DNA from: Dactylellina haptotyla | Lineage: Eukaryota > Ascomycota > Orbiliomycetes > Orbiliales > Orbiliaceae | Direction of reading: 5' to 3' | NCBI GenBank assembly: GCA_031310005.1 | Contig: CM062381.1 | Location: forward strand, 3,658,001 to 3,722,000 | Length of the DNA: 64,000 nucleotides | Shown: positions 1-11,281 of the stretch, in pieces | Numbering within the stretch: position 1 is the first letter of the stretch | How the letters are laid out: the number at the start of each line of letters is the position of its first letter | The notes under the pieces: generated by a model | Seen by the model: only the letters and a program-made list of their open reading frames with translations | What the model was told of the DNA's origin: nothing | Database searches by the model: none | Position numbers and translations under genes: made by a program

Positions 1-1684
1 AAATACCGCGAATTTCGTCAGACTGGTTGTGTCGGCACTTGCGAGAAGCAAGTGGTATAGAAATTAATCCTTCCAGTTTGTGAAGCGAAATCAGAAAAAT
101 ACGATGTAAAGGGTGGTAGAGAAGTAAAGTATCTGCCAGGATACAAGTAGATATCCGACACAATAATAATGGCAAGATCTGTAACGAAACATAGCCGATC
201 AGAATCAGAATTCATAAGAATTGACTAAAGCACCCGTCATTGTATAATATCGCATAGTATATCCATCATCTAAGCCAAGAAAAAGGTCGATGTGGAATTA
301 AGCTCCTACCCCCATGGAAAAAAACCAGGTAGATAAGCCTCCACCTACAGCACCCCGTGTCTTATCAGCGTATCGGCAGTGAATCCGACCGTCGAGAGAG
401 TGGAGCGCCGGATCCATGTACGCTGTCAACAAAGTTTCAGCTCGCGGATCGTCACTTATAAAATTTATTATACACGGTCCGAGTGAGCGGGTATGTTATA
501 TCTTTCTCTAGGGGGCGGTATAGTGGATATATCGATATGATATCATCCCAAGCGTAACATACTAAGATATAGACGTTTGGTTCGTCCTGGGGCACTTGTC
601 ACACCGACGGTCACAGACTCCTACCCGTCAGAAATATTCAAAAATGTGTTGGTTCCACAAAACGACCTCCACATCGAGGAGGAGGAGAAGAAGGACCCCA
701 CGTGATAATCTTAGGATCTTACGGTCCGACCTCAGCTCTCAGTTCAGTCCTCGAGGACCACGGTAATCGGCATCAATCACATCCGGAGAACAATAGATCT
801 GGCTAATCGCCAATTACACCCCGATCTCGACGAACGGGTATCATCCATTCATTCGATTCGGGACTCATCTGCCGATTACAACCTCGTGAAATCAAACATG
901 AAAAAAAAAAAAAGGAAACCCCTACCCCGGTTTCTTATAATTGTTTCAGAAACCTCGCAAGGCGGTGGGTGCAACGCTTCTTTTTCGCTCTCGCTCGTTT
1001 GGCTTGCTGAAACGACCACACCCCCATCCCTTGCAAAGGGGCGACAAAAAGCATGCCACCCTGGTCTGCTCTGATGGGATTGGCTGAAACGAAAAGCATG
1101 ACCTGTTTACACGATTTTTTATTTTTCTTCGGCTAGGCGATGCGATTCGTCTACGACCGCCTCGATAGAGGCTTTTCGATGTCCGTTTTGGTGATTTAAT
1201 CGAGTTAGTCGACGCGAAAGCCGAGGGGGGATAATGCAAGGTACTAGCTTCTTTTGCAATCGACGAGTTCCCTTTTTTTTTTTTTTGTTCTTTAGCGGGG
1301 TATGGTATTTGTTTCTCAGAATGCATAGACGAAAGGAAAAGATGCGGGATTAGCTGATAAGGACGGATGGATTACTTTCTAGCGGTTTCGAAGTGTGGTC
1401 GACGGTGGCCAGTTTTCCAGTGACGATAGATAACCCTTCAAACGAAATTTTTTTTTAAGGCGGATGTTACAGAGTATGTTAGCTTACTGGGGGAGCTTAT
1501 TCGATCATCGTCCTCCCATGTTCTCACAGGTGACATGATGTGCAATGCATGGATGCATAAAGTCTAGAAGAACAGTGATCCATAGTTGACATGACAGGTT
1601 TCTCCCGACGCCCGCCAGGTCGCGGAAAAGATCGCAACCTGGCGACACCAGAAGGGAGATCTTCATTGAGCGCCATAGCAGTGA

Positions 1685-1702
1685 AATATATATATATATA
1701 TA
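1685..1702. repeat. AT dinucleotide microsatellite
   Basis: About nine TA units in a row, in intergenic DNA. It lies inside a spurious 135-codon frame, which argues against that frame being a gene. Confidence 0.8.
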
Positions 1703-2620
1703 GACAAGCGAGTGGTTGGTACGACCGCCTCTTTTTTTTTTATGGTTTTACGCAATACGTGTGTAATCGATCCGTGCGAATGTGCGCATGTCTGAGTGGA
1801 ACGTTTGTTATTTTGGACCTCACGCGATCAATTATTTCTCAACGGAAAATCTTGGATGCTGTTGAGAAAGTGAAAGAAAAATTAAATCTTTCTGGAGACG
1901 GCGCAACTGAACCATCGAAGATTATGGATCGGACGTATACGGCAGCTGCATTGCCAGCTGGCGACTGGCGAGAATTCACTAGCTTTTCTTGGGGATAGGT
2001 TCTTCAAGGGTTCCTGATACTAGCATGCATGGTTGAATGCGGCACTGTCGTCGGTTTCCTGTAGATATTAATGGGCAGCTGCCAACTGCTCCATCTGTTA
2101 CAAGGGCGCTTGTCCTGCTAAACATAGCTTGGGACAAAAAGGAAGGACAGGAAAGGGAACAAAAACACCCCACAACTCGCTCACCAATGAATGCGAGGGA
2201 TTGCCCTGGTGTTGGACGATGCGTCTAAAGTAGCTAACTATGGTACTGACCCGGGTTAGCGAGGCAAGAGAGTTAGCGCGTAGTGAGAAGCATTGCAGGA
2301 GGGTCCTGGAATCGCTGTTGATGGATAGTTGCTTGCGTGGGTTTGTTGTTTTGCATTGTCGAAAAGGGAAAGAAAGCATCGGCGGGTGTGAAGATGGGGA
2401 AGAGACATAAATTCCTGCTGGTGCCCGCGAGTTGGAAGTGTTCGTGGACGGGTATCCGCTTCTGCTTTTCTAAGGGCATTTCATTTCTGATTATTTTTCT
2501 TATTCTTATATTATTTTTATATTTATATTATATTATTGTATAGACAAAAAGCAGGTCTTATATTTTTATTCACGACGTCGACGACCTCAGAGAGGGTTCA
2601 CATAGACAGTTCAGCGATTA

Positions 2621-2662
2621 CTCAGCCCAGCAGCCCAGCCCAGCCCAAGCCCAACCAACCAA
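2621..2662. repeat. CAGCC/CAGCCC short tandem repeat
   Basis: Imperfect tandem units of CAGCCC decaying into AAGCCC and AACC. It is in intergenic DNA with no open frame using it. Confidence 0.7.
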
Positions 2663-3103
2663 TATAATATTACGGTATTGGGATATATTTAAAGATACCT
2701 GCAGTAAAGAGCGAAGAGAGCGATCGGAGAAATACGGTCTGTTTCTTGTTTCCAGTGTTTAATCTACAGCAATCAGAAGGAACTCGGTTCACCCGGCCAG
2801 CGACGGGTGTCTCGAAATAAAGAAGGGTAAAAAAAAGTTTTCCTTCTGTGGAGAATAAGAAAAAAATTAAGGAACCTTGCAGAGACGAGGTGAGAAAAAG
2901 GTGGTGAAAAGGTGGAGGTTGAAGGTACCAGCCGGCCGTAATTACCAGCAAAGTGGTACATTTTGAAACGGCACCTTCTTTGCCGCGTGGGCTTCATTGA
3001 CCACCCCTTTCCCAAATAACGTCCTCCTCCAAGAGTCCGCTGGTGGGAGTAACAGTAGCGAGAGAAAGAGAGAGTGTTCGTGGTGTATCTTAAAAGTCGC
3101 CAT

Positions 3104-3160
3104 ACTCTTTTTTCCCTCCCCCCTCTTCTTTTTCCCCGATCGCTTCTCTTATAATATTTT
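3104..3160 (+). promoter_or_regulatory. Polypyrimidine tract upstream of SHO1
   Basis: A nearly uninterrupted C/T run on the plus strand, 750-800 bases before the SHO1 start codon. Such CT tracts are common just upstream of transcription starts in filamentous fungi. Assignment as promoter element is inference from position and composition; a CA/CAT-rich leader follows at about 3795-3875. Confidence 0.4.
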
Positions 3161-3907
3161 ATATTTTACTTTTTGCCGGCCAGATCTTAAGGCTCGATTC
3201 GGGCATATTTTACACTCTTCTTCATTTTTGCAAATTCGCTGGGAACTGGTGTTTTCGCGCAGGAGTTTCTATTCCGTTTGAACAGACTGGTTTCGGAGAC
3301 GGGTTTGGATTCCCTCTTCGGCCGGAGCAGGAGAGTTTGGTCGTCAGCCCAGGACCGCCCGCCAGGAACAGCGAGAGCGAGGCTAGGAAACAGAAAACGG
3401 AGCCAGCCCCTGGATTGACTGATAGAAGCACCAACTAGTGTGCAGCTGGCTAGTGAGCAGAGCGCGGCGGTGTCCTGTCAGAAGAAGAAGTGGTTGGTCG
3501 GCTGCGGGTGGTGTGGGTGTCTCTCGCTCGCCTTTCCCTTTCGAAGGCCTCTCAGCCCCCTCAAGTTTCCACGCAAGAAGAAGAGGATAATAAGAGAAGG
3601 CCGCCCTCAGACAGTGTTCCAATCGACAAGAGCATATTTCCCGACATTCTTCACGTTCGTTTCTGGCAGTCGTCGTCTTTGATACGAAGATTCTCTCTTT
3701 TTCGTGCTGAGCTCCCGGTTTCGAGCCCGCAGAAAGAAGCAGCTGCCGCGAAATAATATACGCCTCCTATTCAGCTCACCCGCCAATCTCACTCTTCACC
3801 ATCACCACCACACCACACTACCATCATCTCCACCATCTTCACGGCTTCACCACCGGCATCATCATCGTCCGACATCCTCTCACCTTCTCGGTCCGATAAC
3901 CTTCTAA

Positions 3908-5048
3908 ATGGTCAGCTACTACCCGCAGTCGACCGTCTACACAATGAACAACGGCGACAGCAAGCCGCGGTACTCGCGATCCGCCTCCAAGTTCGACGTC
4001 GGCAACATCGTCGGTGATCCCTTCTTCCTCACCACCATTGGCATAGCCTTTGTAAGTATTTTCTCTCCCTCTCTTGACCCATCGTCTCCCGTCGTGGGGC
4101 CTGATAGGCATAGTTCGAATCTCATTTCATTTCATATGGTGATCACGGACGCTAACCTCGTTGCCCTTCGATCTACACAGCTCGCGTGGATAATAGCCTT
4201 CGTCACATCCGCCGTCTCGGACGCCCAGGGCAGCTTCCCCAACTTTGCCTGGTGGGCCGTCGTTTACGAGCTCTTCTGCGTCATCGGCGTTACCGTCGTC
4301 GTCGCGTCCAACTCGATATACAACTACAATGTCGCCGTACGTTCTCCCTGCTAACATTCTATCCATCCATTCATTCCTAACCTTTTTATCTCTACAGATT
4401 GTCGGATATCTAGCCTCCGGCCTGGTGCTCACCAGCTCGTCCGCCAACACCCTCATCTACCAGAAGAGCGGTACCGAGCAGGCTGCCGCTGCCGGTCACA
4501 TTCTGCTGTCCATGATCTCCGTCCTGTGGATCTTCTACTTCGGCACCACCCCTAACTCCGTCACCCACCACTACATCGACTCCTTTGCCCAGCGACCGCC
4601 ACCCCCACCAAGCGAGTACTCCGGCCAGCCATCTGCCTACTACGATCCTCGACGACCGGAGACCACCATCAGCGGCAACCCGGTTCCTCAGATGTACACC
4701 TCGGCTCAACTCAGCGGTCTCGAAGCCACTTCTCCACTCCCAATGGGCGGCAGCATCGCCGATCGCTCGTCGGCAATTCCAAAATTCGGACCTGCACCTG
4801 GAACGTCCGGTGGAGCCAGCGGAAGCATGGCACCCAAGGAAGAAGACCCGATGGCCGTCCCGACAGAGTACCCCTACCGCGCAAAGGCCATCTACTCGTA
4901 CACGGCCAACCCAGAGGACGCGAACGAAATCTCGTTTCAGAAGCACGACATCCTCGAAGTTTCCGATGTTTCTGGCAGATGGTGGCAGGCACGTAAGGAG
5001 ACTGGCGAGACGGGTATCGCGCCTTCGAATTATCTGATCCTGCTATGA
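3908..5048 (+). CDS. SHO1: High-osmolarity signalling protein Sho1 (transmembrane osmosensor)
   Basis: Plasma-membrane osmosensor and scaffold of the HOG MAP-kinase branch. Three exons (3908-4051, 4181-4336, 4398-5048) encode 316 residues; both introns have GTAAG/GTACG donors and CACAG/TACAG acceptors and keep phase. After a short N-terminal tail there are four hydrophobic segments within about residues 38-155, separated by very short loops. A Pro-rich linker (polyproline at about 170) follows. The C-terminal SH3 domain starts near 258, with the ALYxY-like motif (AIYSYTAN), the WW pair and the PSNY motif close to the end. In yeast the SH3 binds Pbs2. Length and order match fungal Sho1 proteins. 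The start is the first ATG after the CA-rich leader; a second Met 12 residues later is a weaker alternative. Confidence 0.95.
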
Positions 5049-6583
5049 TCTAGTCCATAGGTGAAAGAAAAAAACAAAAGAACCAGAAACACGAAAATAA
5101 TAACAAAGTCGATAGTATGTGATTTTTCTTGGCTGGAGGAGTTATATATTTTTTTCCCTTTATATTTTTTTAGTTTTTTGTTTTCTCTCTCTTTTGGAGG
5201 AACAGTATTCAGATGGGGGAGAGAGAAGCACTATGAGCGGCGCAACTCCAAGATATGATTACGCGGAAGAACTTCAAAGCAGCCTTTTTTGGCTGTAGAA
5301 GTCTTTTTTCTATGGTAATTTTATTTTTTGGCAGCCAACACTCATATTTCCTCTATATCTTCGACTTTTGTTTACACGGGGGCAGAGATCATGGGGAAGA
5401 GGATTCTTTCAGGGTAGCCCATACGCATTACGAACGATGTTTTTCATTTCACAAAAAAAGCATTAGCCAGACTTTGTAATGTCAATAATTCGCCTTGAGT
5501 GCGATTAGCTTCTGTTCTTTTTTGAACCTTTTCTTTTCCTTTCCTTATTTTTTTTCTTATTTCTTATATTTTTTATATTTCAGAACCTGTTTTTCTTCTA
5601 GTTCTATTCTGGGCGGGTTTTCGTTATTCTCTTTTTATGTTGATTCTTTATTTCAATAATCGGTGTTCATATCAATATACCCTCTTCTTTCTTCTACACT
5701 ATGACTCTCTCCATTCTCGATCGACCTAGATGTATAGGACTTTTTACTTTCTTCAGGTAGAACTCATATGAGAGCTCGGTCGCCTGATTGGACGTGGAGA
5801 GAGTTCATTGGACCCGCCGTCAAATTTGTCGCATTCGCGGCCTTTGCGGGGAGGGGCGAACGAGAGACGCCGATTGGACTGGCCGGACACACGCCTCGAG
5901 CTGGGAATGCCACCACACGGCGACAGTGACAGGCATGCAAGCACCCGGAGGGGCCGTTTTGTACTCTTGTCTCTGGTTGACCTCTTTCGGACAGTGAATC
6001 CAAGGCGTTTTCCGGGTATTCTTTCTTATATTTTATATATTTTATTTTTCATCGCTGTTTTGCCACCGACACTCCTTCTTCATATTGTCCTCGCAACGTA
6101 TATAATATCTTGCAAGTCCACACACTCGCCGTCATGTATGATATCCACCGATATTGATGATGATAGTTACCCACAGATATACCCGTAGAGTATTCTAGTA
6201 GAACGGTGACAGTATTTACTGTTGTAGATGCAGAATTCGGGGCTGTGGGTACGTGTGCGTCGGCCGGTGCCAGCGCCAACCTCGCTCGCTGTTCGCTGGC
6301 AGGCTGAGGCCATTCGCCGCCGTCTTTAATTTGTCTTGATAATCAATCGCCCCGCCGCCCTCAGCCCGCCAGTGTCTCCATCTTCCTTCCATCCTCCGTC
6401 GATGTCTATATTTAAGCTGTATTATATCGCGGCCCACAGCAGATTACAATTATAGTAGTAGTTAGAGGCTGGCTCAGTTGGAAAAAAGTCCTCTGCCCCG
6501 CGCCAGACCGCACGACCAGCCAACGTCACTCCGCCGGTCCCACCAACCCAACCACAACGCCAACAACAAATTTTTCGGCTTCC
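5049..6583. other. Intergenic, T-rich, no supported gene
   Basis: Begins with the SHO1 3' region, rich in T runs (about 5120-5720), and ends with the presumed promoter and leader of the next plus-strand gene. Open frames here are short and overlap on both strands; none is convincing. Confidence 0.55.
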
Positions 6584-8763
6584 ATGTCCAGGCACGAGCT
6601 CCCGCCGGACTACACCTTCTACTCTTCCTCCTCCTCCTCCCCCTTCCCCGCCACCGCCCTTCCCCCCTCTCCCGGCGCATCCGGCGCATTCTATCCTGCG
6701 CCGCCTCACCGGTCCTCCAAGACGAGGTCAAAAGACCGGGATCGCACGTTCGATTCCGAGGGCGCTGCTGCTGCCGCTTCTCCTTCAGGCACCAGAGAAC
6801 GAAAGCACAAATCCAGGCACAAGTCGTCTTCCTCGAAGGATATCAAAGATACAGACAAACCCAAGAAGAAAAAGAAGCCGAAGAAGCATCGGGAGTCCAC
6901 TTCCTCGGGCAGTGAAAAGGCCGATTCGGACGCCGAATCCATAATGTCCGCCTTCTCGATGCAGTCCGTCAGCTCGTCGCTGTCCACCTTTGCCCAGTCG
7001 CACCGCGCCCAGCTCGCGGCCACAGCATTGGTATCCGGCTTGGTCGTCGGTGGCACAATTCTGGGATACCAGAATAGCAAACGCAGGATACGCACAAAGA
7101 TGCTCAAGGACTCGATTGCAGTTACCCCAGAGCACGAGGGTGAAGACCCAATGGAGCGAAGCATCGATGTACGTCCTTTCTTATATTTTATATTTTTACC
7201 GTTCTACAGTAATGGAAACTCAAACGCTAACCCTCTACTCCGTCAGCTAAGCTATCGCACTGGCTCGCCCATTCAGCTTCACCCACATCTGCCTCTCGCG
7301 ATGGACCACCATCGTACGCCTCGATCACGCAGCCCGTCACCCCCACCACCATTCGCGGACCGCCACCAGATCCTCATGCTGAACAATCTACACCCGGAGA
7401 ACGACCACCCATAACCGACGAACAATCCACCGCCCTCGCAAAATACGCCCAGTCCCTCGCCGCAAAAAACAAGCCAATCCCCGAAGAACTCATCCTGGAG
7501 CAGCTCTCCCGCACAAACTCCTTCCTCGGCTCCGGCGGTCTCCGCACCATCCGCTCCTCCTTCGTCGTCATCGTCGGTCTCGGCGGCGTGGGCTCCTGGT
7601 GCGCCACCATGCTCGTCCGCTCGGGCATCGGCCGCGTCCGCCTGATAGACTTCGACCAGGTCACCCTCTCCTCCCTCAACCGACACGCCGTCGCCACCCT
7701 CGAAGATGTGGGCACCCCAAAAGTCCTCGCCATGAAGAAGCGTCTACAGGCCGTGGCGCCATGGGTCGAAATCGAAGCCTGCTCGGAACTCTGGACGGCC
7801 AAGGACGCCAAACGCCTGCTCGACGGCGAACCGGACTGGGTCATCGATGCGATTGATAACATTGACACAAAAGTCGACTTACTAGCCTACTGTCACGAAC
7901 AACAGATCCCCGTGATCAGTTCCATGGGCGCCGGGTGTAAATCCGACCCGACCCGGATCCTCGTCGGCGACATCTCCGAAACAACCGAAGACCCGTTATC
8001 GAAATCCACGCGAAGAAAGCTACGACAGCGCGGGATAGCAACGGGTATCACAGTCGTATACTCAACCGAGAAGCCCGGGCCCGGAAAAGCGCAACTCCTC
8101 CCTCTCCCGGACGAAGAACACGATAAAGGCGACGTATCTGAACTCGGCGTCCTCGAGAATTTCCGGGTAAGAATTCTACCGGTGTTAGGTACCATGCCTG
8201 CGACGTTTGGACTCGCGGCCGCGAACCACGTGTTGTGTAAACTCGCGGAGTATCCGTTGGAGTATCTGCCCGGCCAGACGAGGTTCAGACCGCAATTATA
8301 CCCGCAGGTGGTGAATCAGTTGCTCGCGGTGGAGAGTAGGATTCGGAATAACGTTCCCGGGTTGAAGATTCCCATTAGCGAGGCGGACGCAGGGTATATT
8401 CTCGAAGAGGTATTCAACGGGAAGAGCGTCGTGAGCGGGTTGGGGAATAGATTACAGCTCGTACGGTGGAATCCGCTTGTCGGGGGTAGATTCGAAGATG
8501 GGAGCACAGGGACCGAGGGAGTAGGACCGGTCGATGAGAAGGCGATGAAGAAGAAGATGGAGAATATCGGGGTGGGTGTTGGTGGGGCTGTGTCTTTGAA
8601 GCTTGAAGAGCTGGTTGTTATGACTAGAGAGGAGATTAAGATTCATGAGAAGCGCGTGCTCGTTGGTGGGGAGAGTCCTGAGGCCGTTTGGGGGAGTGAA
8701 GTGCAGAAGTTGGTGGAGAGGAAGTGGAGGGAGGAGAGGCCATATGCGCAGTGGAGGGAGTAG
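6584..8763 (+). CDS. tRNA threonylcarbamoyladenosine dehydratase (ThiF/TcdA family, yeast Tcd1/Tcd2 type)
   Basis: E1-like enzyme that converts the t6A37 modification of tRNA to cyclic ct6A using ATP. In yeast the Tcd proteins sit on the mitochondrial outer membrane. Two exons (6584-7168 and 7252-8763) give 698 residues. The nucleotide-binding motif GLGGVGS is near residue 303, followed by the acidic strand (LIDFDQV) and SLNRH, then DAIDN and the SMGAGCKSDPTRI signature. Residues 1-110 are Ser/Pro- and Lys-rich low complexity. A hydrophobic segment near 145-165 could anchor the protein in a membrane, as in the yeast proteins. The reading frame across the intron needs the acceptor CTAAG at 7247-7251 rather than the better-looking CAG at 7244-7246, which would hit a stop at 7412. 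N-terminal start is the first in-frame ATG and is less certain than the rest. Confidence 0.9.
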
Positions 8764-9555
8764 ATGGATTTTTCAAGGTCGTAGACTCCGCTCTGTAGAT
8801 GACTTGTCCGTTTGTGTGACTTTTTGTATATTGTATATATTGAATACGTATATTATACTATTTTATTTAGAGACTGGTGTGGGCTAGAGCTTTACTCTAC
8901 GAACCTGCGCCAATATAGAAGTTATATATCGTTTGTCTCCCTTGGCTTATCTCTCTTCCAAACGGAATGTCTGATAATTTCAGTCGTTGTGGACATCTGG
9001 AATAAAGCTTAGCATCCTGTGTCGCGATGTCGGTGCTAGTACGGCGCCAATCACCCTGCTATCAAATATAGCACCTGCCTAAAGTAGCTGGAATGAATAT
9101 TTGAGTTGTTCTGCATGGTGACAACACACGGTGTTCCAAAATACCCCAATCCCCGTCTTCTAGTGCCCATCTATTCCAGTGCGAAACTTGTTAACTAGCT
9201 ATAGGTAGCTTGCTTGTAGAAGAAATTATCTGTTATGGTATAGAGAGGTTAAGCTCTCTCCGTTTTTCGGAAATTTCTAACATCATCAGATAATTTCCCA
9301 ATGCTCTGGATCCGTACGTGGTGCGAAACCTGGCGACCTGGAGCTCACCAGATGACGAAAACGGGATATATTAGATTAACACAAAACTCGTGAAAACGAA
9401 AATCAGATCAAGAATTTGAATTCTCTACAACACGAGCGTACTTTCATTTTCCAATTTGAAAACTGTTGAAAATCTGAGAAGGAAAATAAAGCCACAAAGT
9501 ATCGCCTGTCGCACTATCAAGCCCCTTCGATCGAACCGCCAAGCCTTCTAGAACG
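8764..9555. other. Intergenic, no supported gene
   Basis: AT-rich spacer after the dehydratase gene. It contains an imperfect dyad near 9241-9262 (AGAGAGGTTAAGCTCTCTCC) but nothing I can name. Confidence 0.5.
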
Positions 9556-9723
9556 ATGGCTTTCCTCAACGGTAATGGTGAGACCGCTACCATCGATCAG
9601 ATCTTGGAGCTCTCCGCGCTAGCGAGTTTCGCGAAATTCAAAAGAGCAGGCGCACCTGTTATACAGATCGGACCATTACGAGACTTCGCAGAATATGCAT
9701 ATACATACCATCGTGATGGATGA
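9556..9723 (+). CDS. Possible small ORF, 55 residues, function unknown
   Basis: An ATG-initiated open frame of 55 codons ending in TGA. Its composition is protein-like, with a predicted amphipathic stretch around ILELSALASFAKF and no low complexity. It precedes the metalloprotease by about 300 bases on the same strand. I do not recognise it; it could be a small gene, the first exon of something larger, or chance. Confidence 0.25.
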   Translation: MAFLNGNGETATIDQILELSALASFAKFKRAGAPVIQIGPLRDFAEYAYTYHRDG

Positions 9724-10017
9724 AAATTTTGTATATATAATGCGTCGACGGATTCTTCATTTTGACATTCCAAGATCTCACTCTTCACTTCTCTCTTCAC
9801 CTTCTCTCTGTATCCGGTATATAGACTAGCAATTTGTCTAGTTTCGATAGTCTAGTATTCTCCTTCGTTTCGCTATCCCTTTATTACTATCTTTATACCG
9901 TTTAATCCTCCCAGAAGAAGAAACTGAAAGTCATATCTTGAGCTTGGCTTTATCTTGGATTCCTTATATACTTTCTTCATAATTTCAATTTTTTGATATC
10001 CAGGGAAAAAACACAAA

Positions 10018-10974
10018 ATGCGTCCATCTCACGTCATCCTCTCACTATTAGCCGTCGTTGGTGCATCTGCCTTGCGAAAATGCGGTACTAAAGAAGCCCC
10101 AGCCGCCCTGAAGAAAGCTGCCAATATCGACCGTTCGCACGCCCGCTCGATCTTCAACTTTGGCCGAACGGAACAGCGATCTCTTCTAGTCGACACCTAC
10201 TTCCACGTCGTGGCCTCGGATAGAACCCCAGAAGGCGGCTGGCTGACCGACGACAGACTTAAGCAGCAACTCGACGTTCTGAACAAGAATTATAGATCCA
10301 CGGGTGTCCAGTTTCAACTCAAGAATACCACGCGAACGGTAAACGAAGAATGGGCGAACCATCATGTGATGGACCCGGAGGACGAGGATTTGGTTGCCGA
10401 GGTGGCAATGAAAACCACGCTGAGGCAGGGCGGGTACGCTGCGTTGAACATCTACTTCCGCCAGACGGAGCAGGGTATCGGTGGGGTTTGCAACTTTCCC
10501 GAATTACTCCTGAGTAAAGATCCCGAGAATCCGACCTTCTGGATGGATGGGTGCCAGATCGCGCATCGAACCGTGCCCGGTGGTGCCCCGCCTGGGAGAT
10601 ATAATCTTGGAGCTGTAAGTTTTACACATAATTTTTGCAAAATAGAGTCGGATTATTACTAACAAATATTGATGGGAAAAAATTAGACTGCTACGCACGA
10701 AGTCGGCCATTGGTTTGGTCTTCTGCATACATTCGACGAAGGGTGTGATGGCGGTGATTTCATTGATGATACGCCCGCGCAGGCTATCGAGACCGAAGGA
10801 TGCCCGGTTGGTAAGGATACTTGCACTGGTGAAAAGTACCCTGGCGCCGATCCTATTCACAACTTTATGGACTATTCCGATGATACTTGTCTGGAGAGCT
10901 TTACTCCGGGTCAGGCGGCTAGGATCTTTAAGTTGTGGGATAGATACCGCGCTGGCCAAAATAATCGGATCTGA
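10018..10974 (+). CDS. Secreted M43-family (pappalysin-type) zinc metalloprotease, Mep1-like
   Basis: Extracellular metalloendopeptidase. Two exons (10018-10614 and 10687-10974; donor GTAAGT) encode 294 residues. Residues 1-19 form a signal peptide with a hydrophobic core ending at Ala-Leu. The zinc site [11 protein letters not shown] spans residues 203-213 and matches HExxHxxGxxH, and the Met-turn MDYSDD lies near 266-271, as in metzincins of MEROPS family M43. Cysteines around the active site can form the family's disulfides. Homologous fungal Mep1 proteins are of similar size and are secreted. The intron interrupts the gene four codons before the zinc motif. The start has a clean A-rich context (CAAAATG). 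Confidence 0.92.
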
Positions 10975-11281
10975 ATGGTAAATGTTATTATCTATAGGAC
11001 GACGGATCCATGATTCGTGGAGGCAACTAGTCTCGGCGCAGAGCGCTCCGGTGTGAATTCATTTTGTAAAAATATTGCTTATTATCATCATGTATATATC
11101 GATATCCTAGTTGGCTCTATTCATTACGAGATTTTTATTTTCTTACTATACATTATTATTTCTAGTTTCCAACTATACATTGAGAAAAAAGCAACTGCAC
11201 GCCATGCAAAGGGTGCTCCCGAGCTCCCCAAAATAAAATACAACAGTGTAACAAAACCTCAAAATTGGACAATAAACTTTA
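10975..11281. other. Short convergent intergenic spacer
   Basis: AT-rich spacer between the 3' end of the metalloprotease (+) and the 3' end of the minus-strand pseudogene. No gene seen. Confidence 0.6.

Larger units (their letters stand above)
1..3907. other. Intergenic region and SHO1 leader, no supported gene
   Basis: I see no coding region I would defend here. Open frames are short, cross homopolymer tracts or an AT microsatellite, and resemble nothing I know. The right half (about 3000-3907) becomes pyrimidine- and CA-rich and probably holds the promoter and a long 5' leader of the SHO1 gene. Low-complexity tracts inside are listed separately. Confidence 0.6.

Noticed and set aside
946-1326. 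126-codon minus-strand frame
   Set aside because: Begins in a long homopolymer and has no recognisable composition or neighbours; likely chance.
1591-1998. 135-codon plus-strand frame
   Set aside because: Runs through a TA microsatellite and a T run; no resemblance to a protein.
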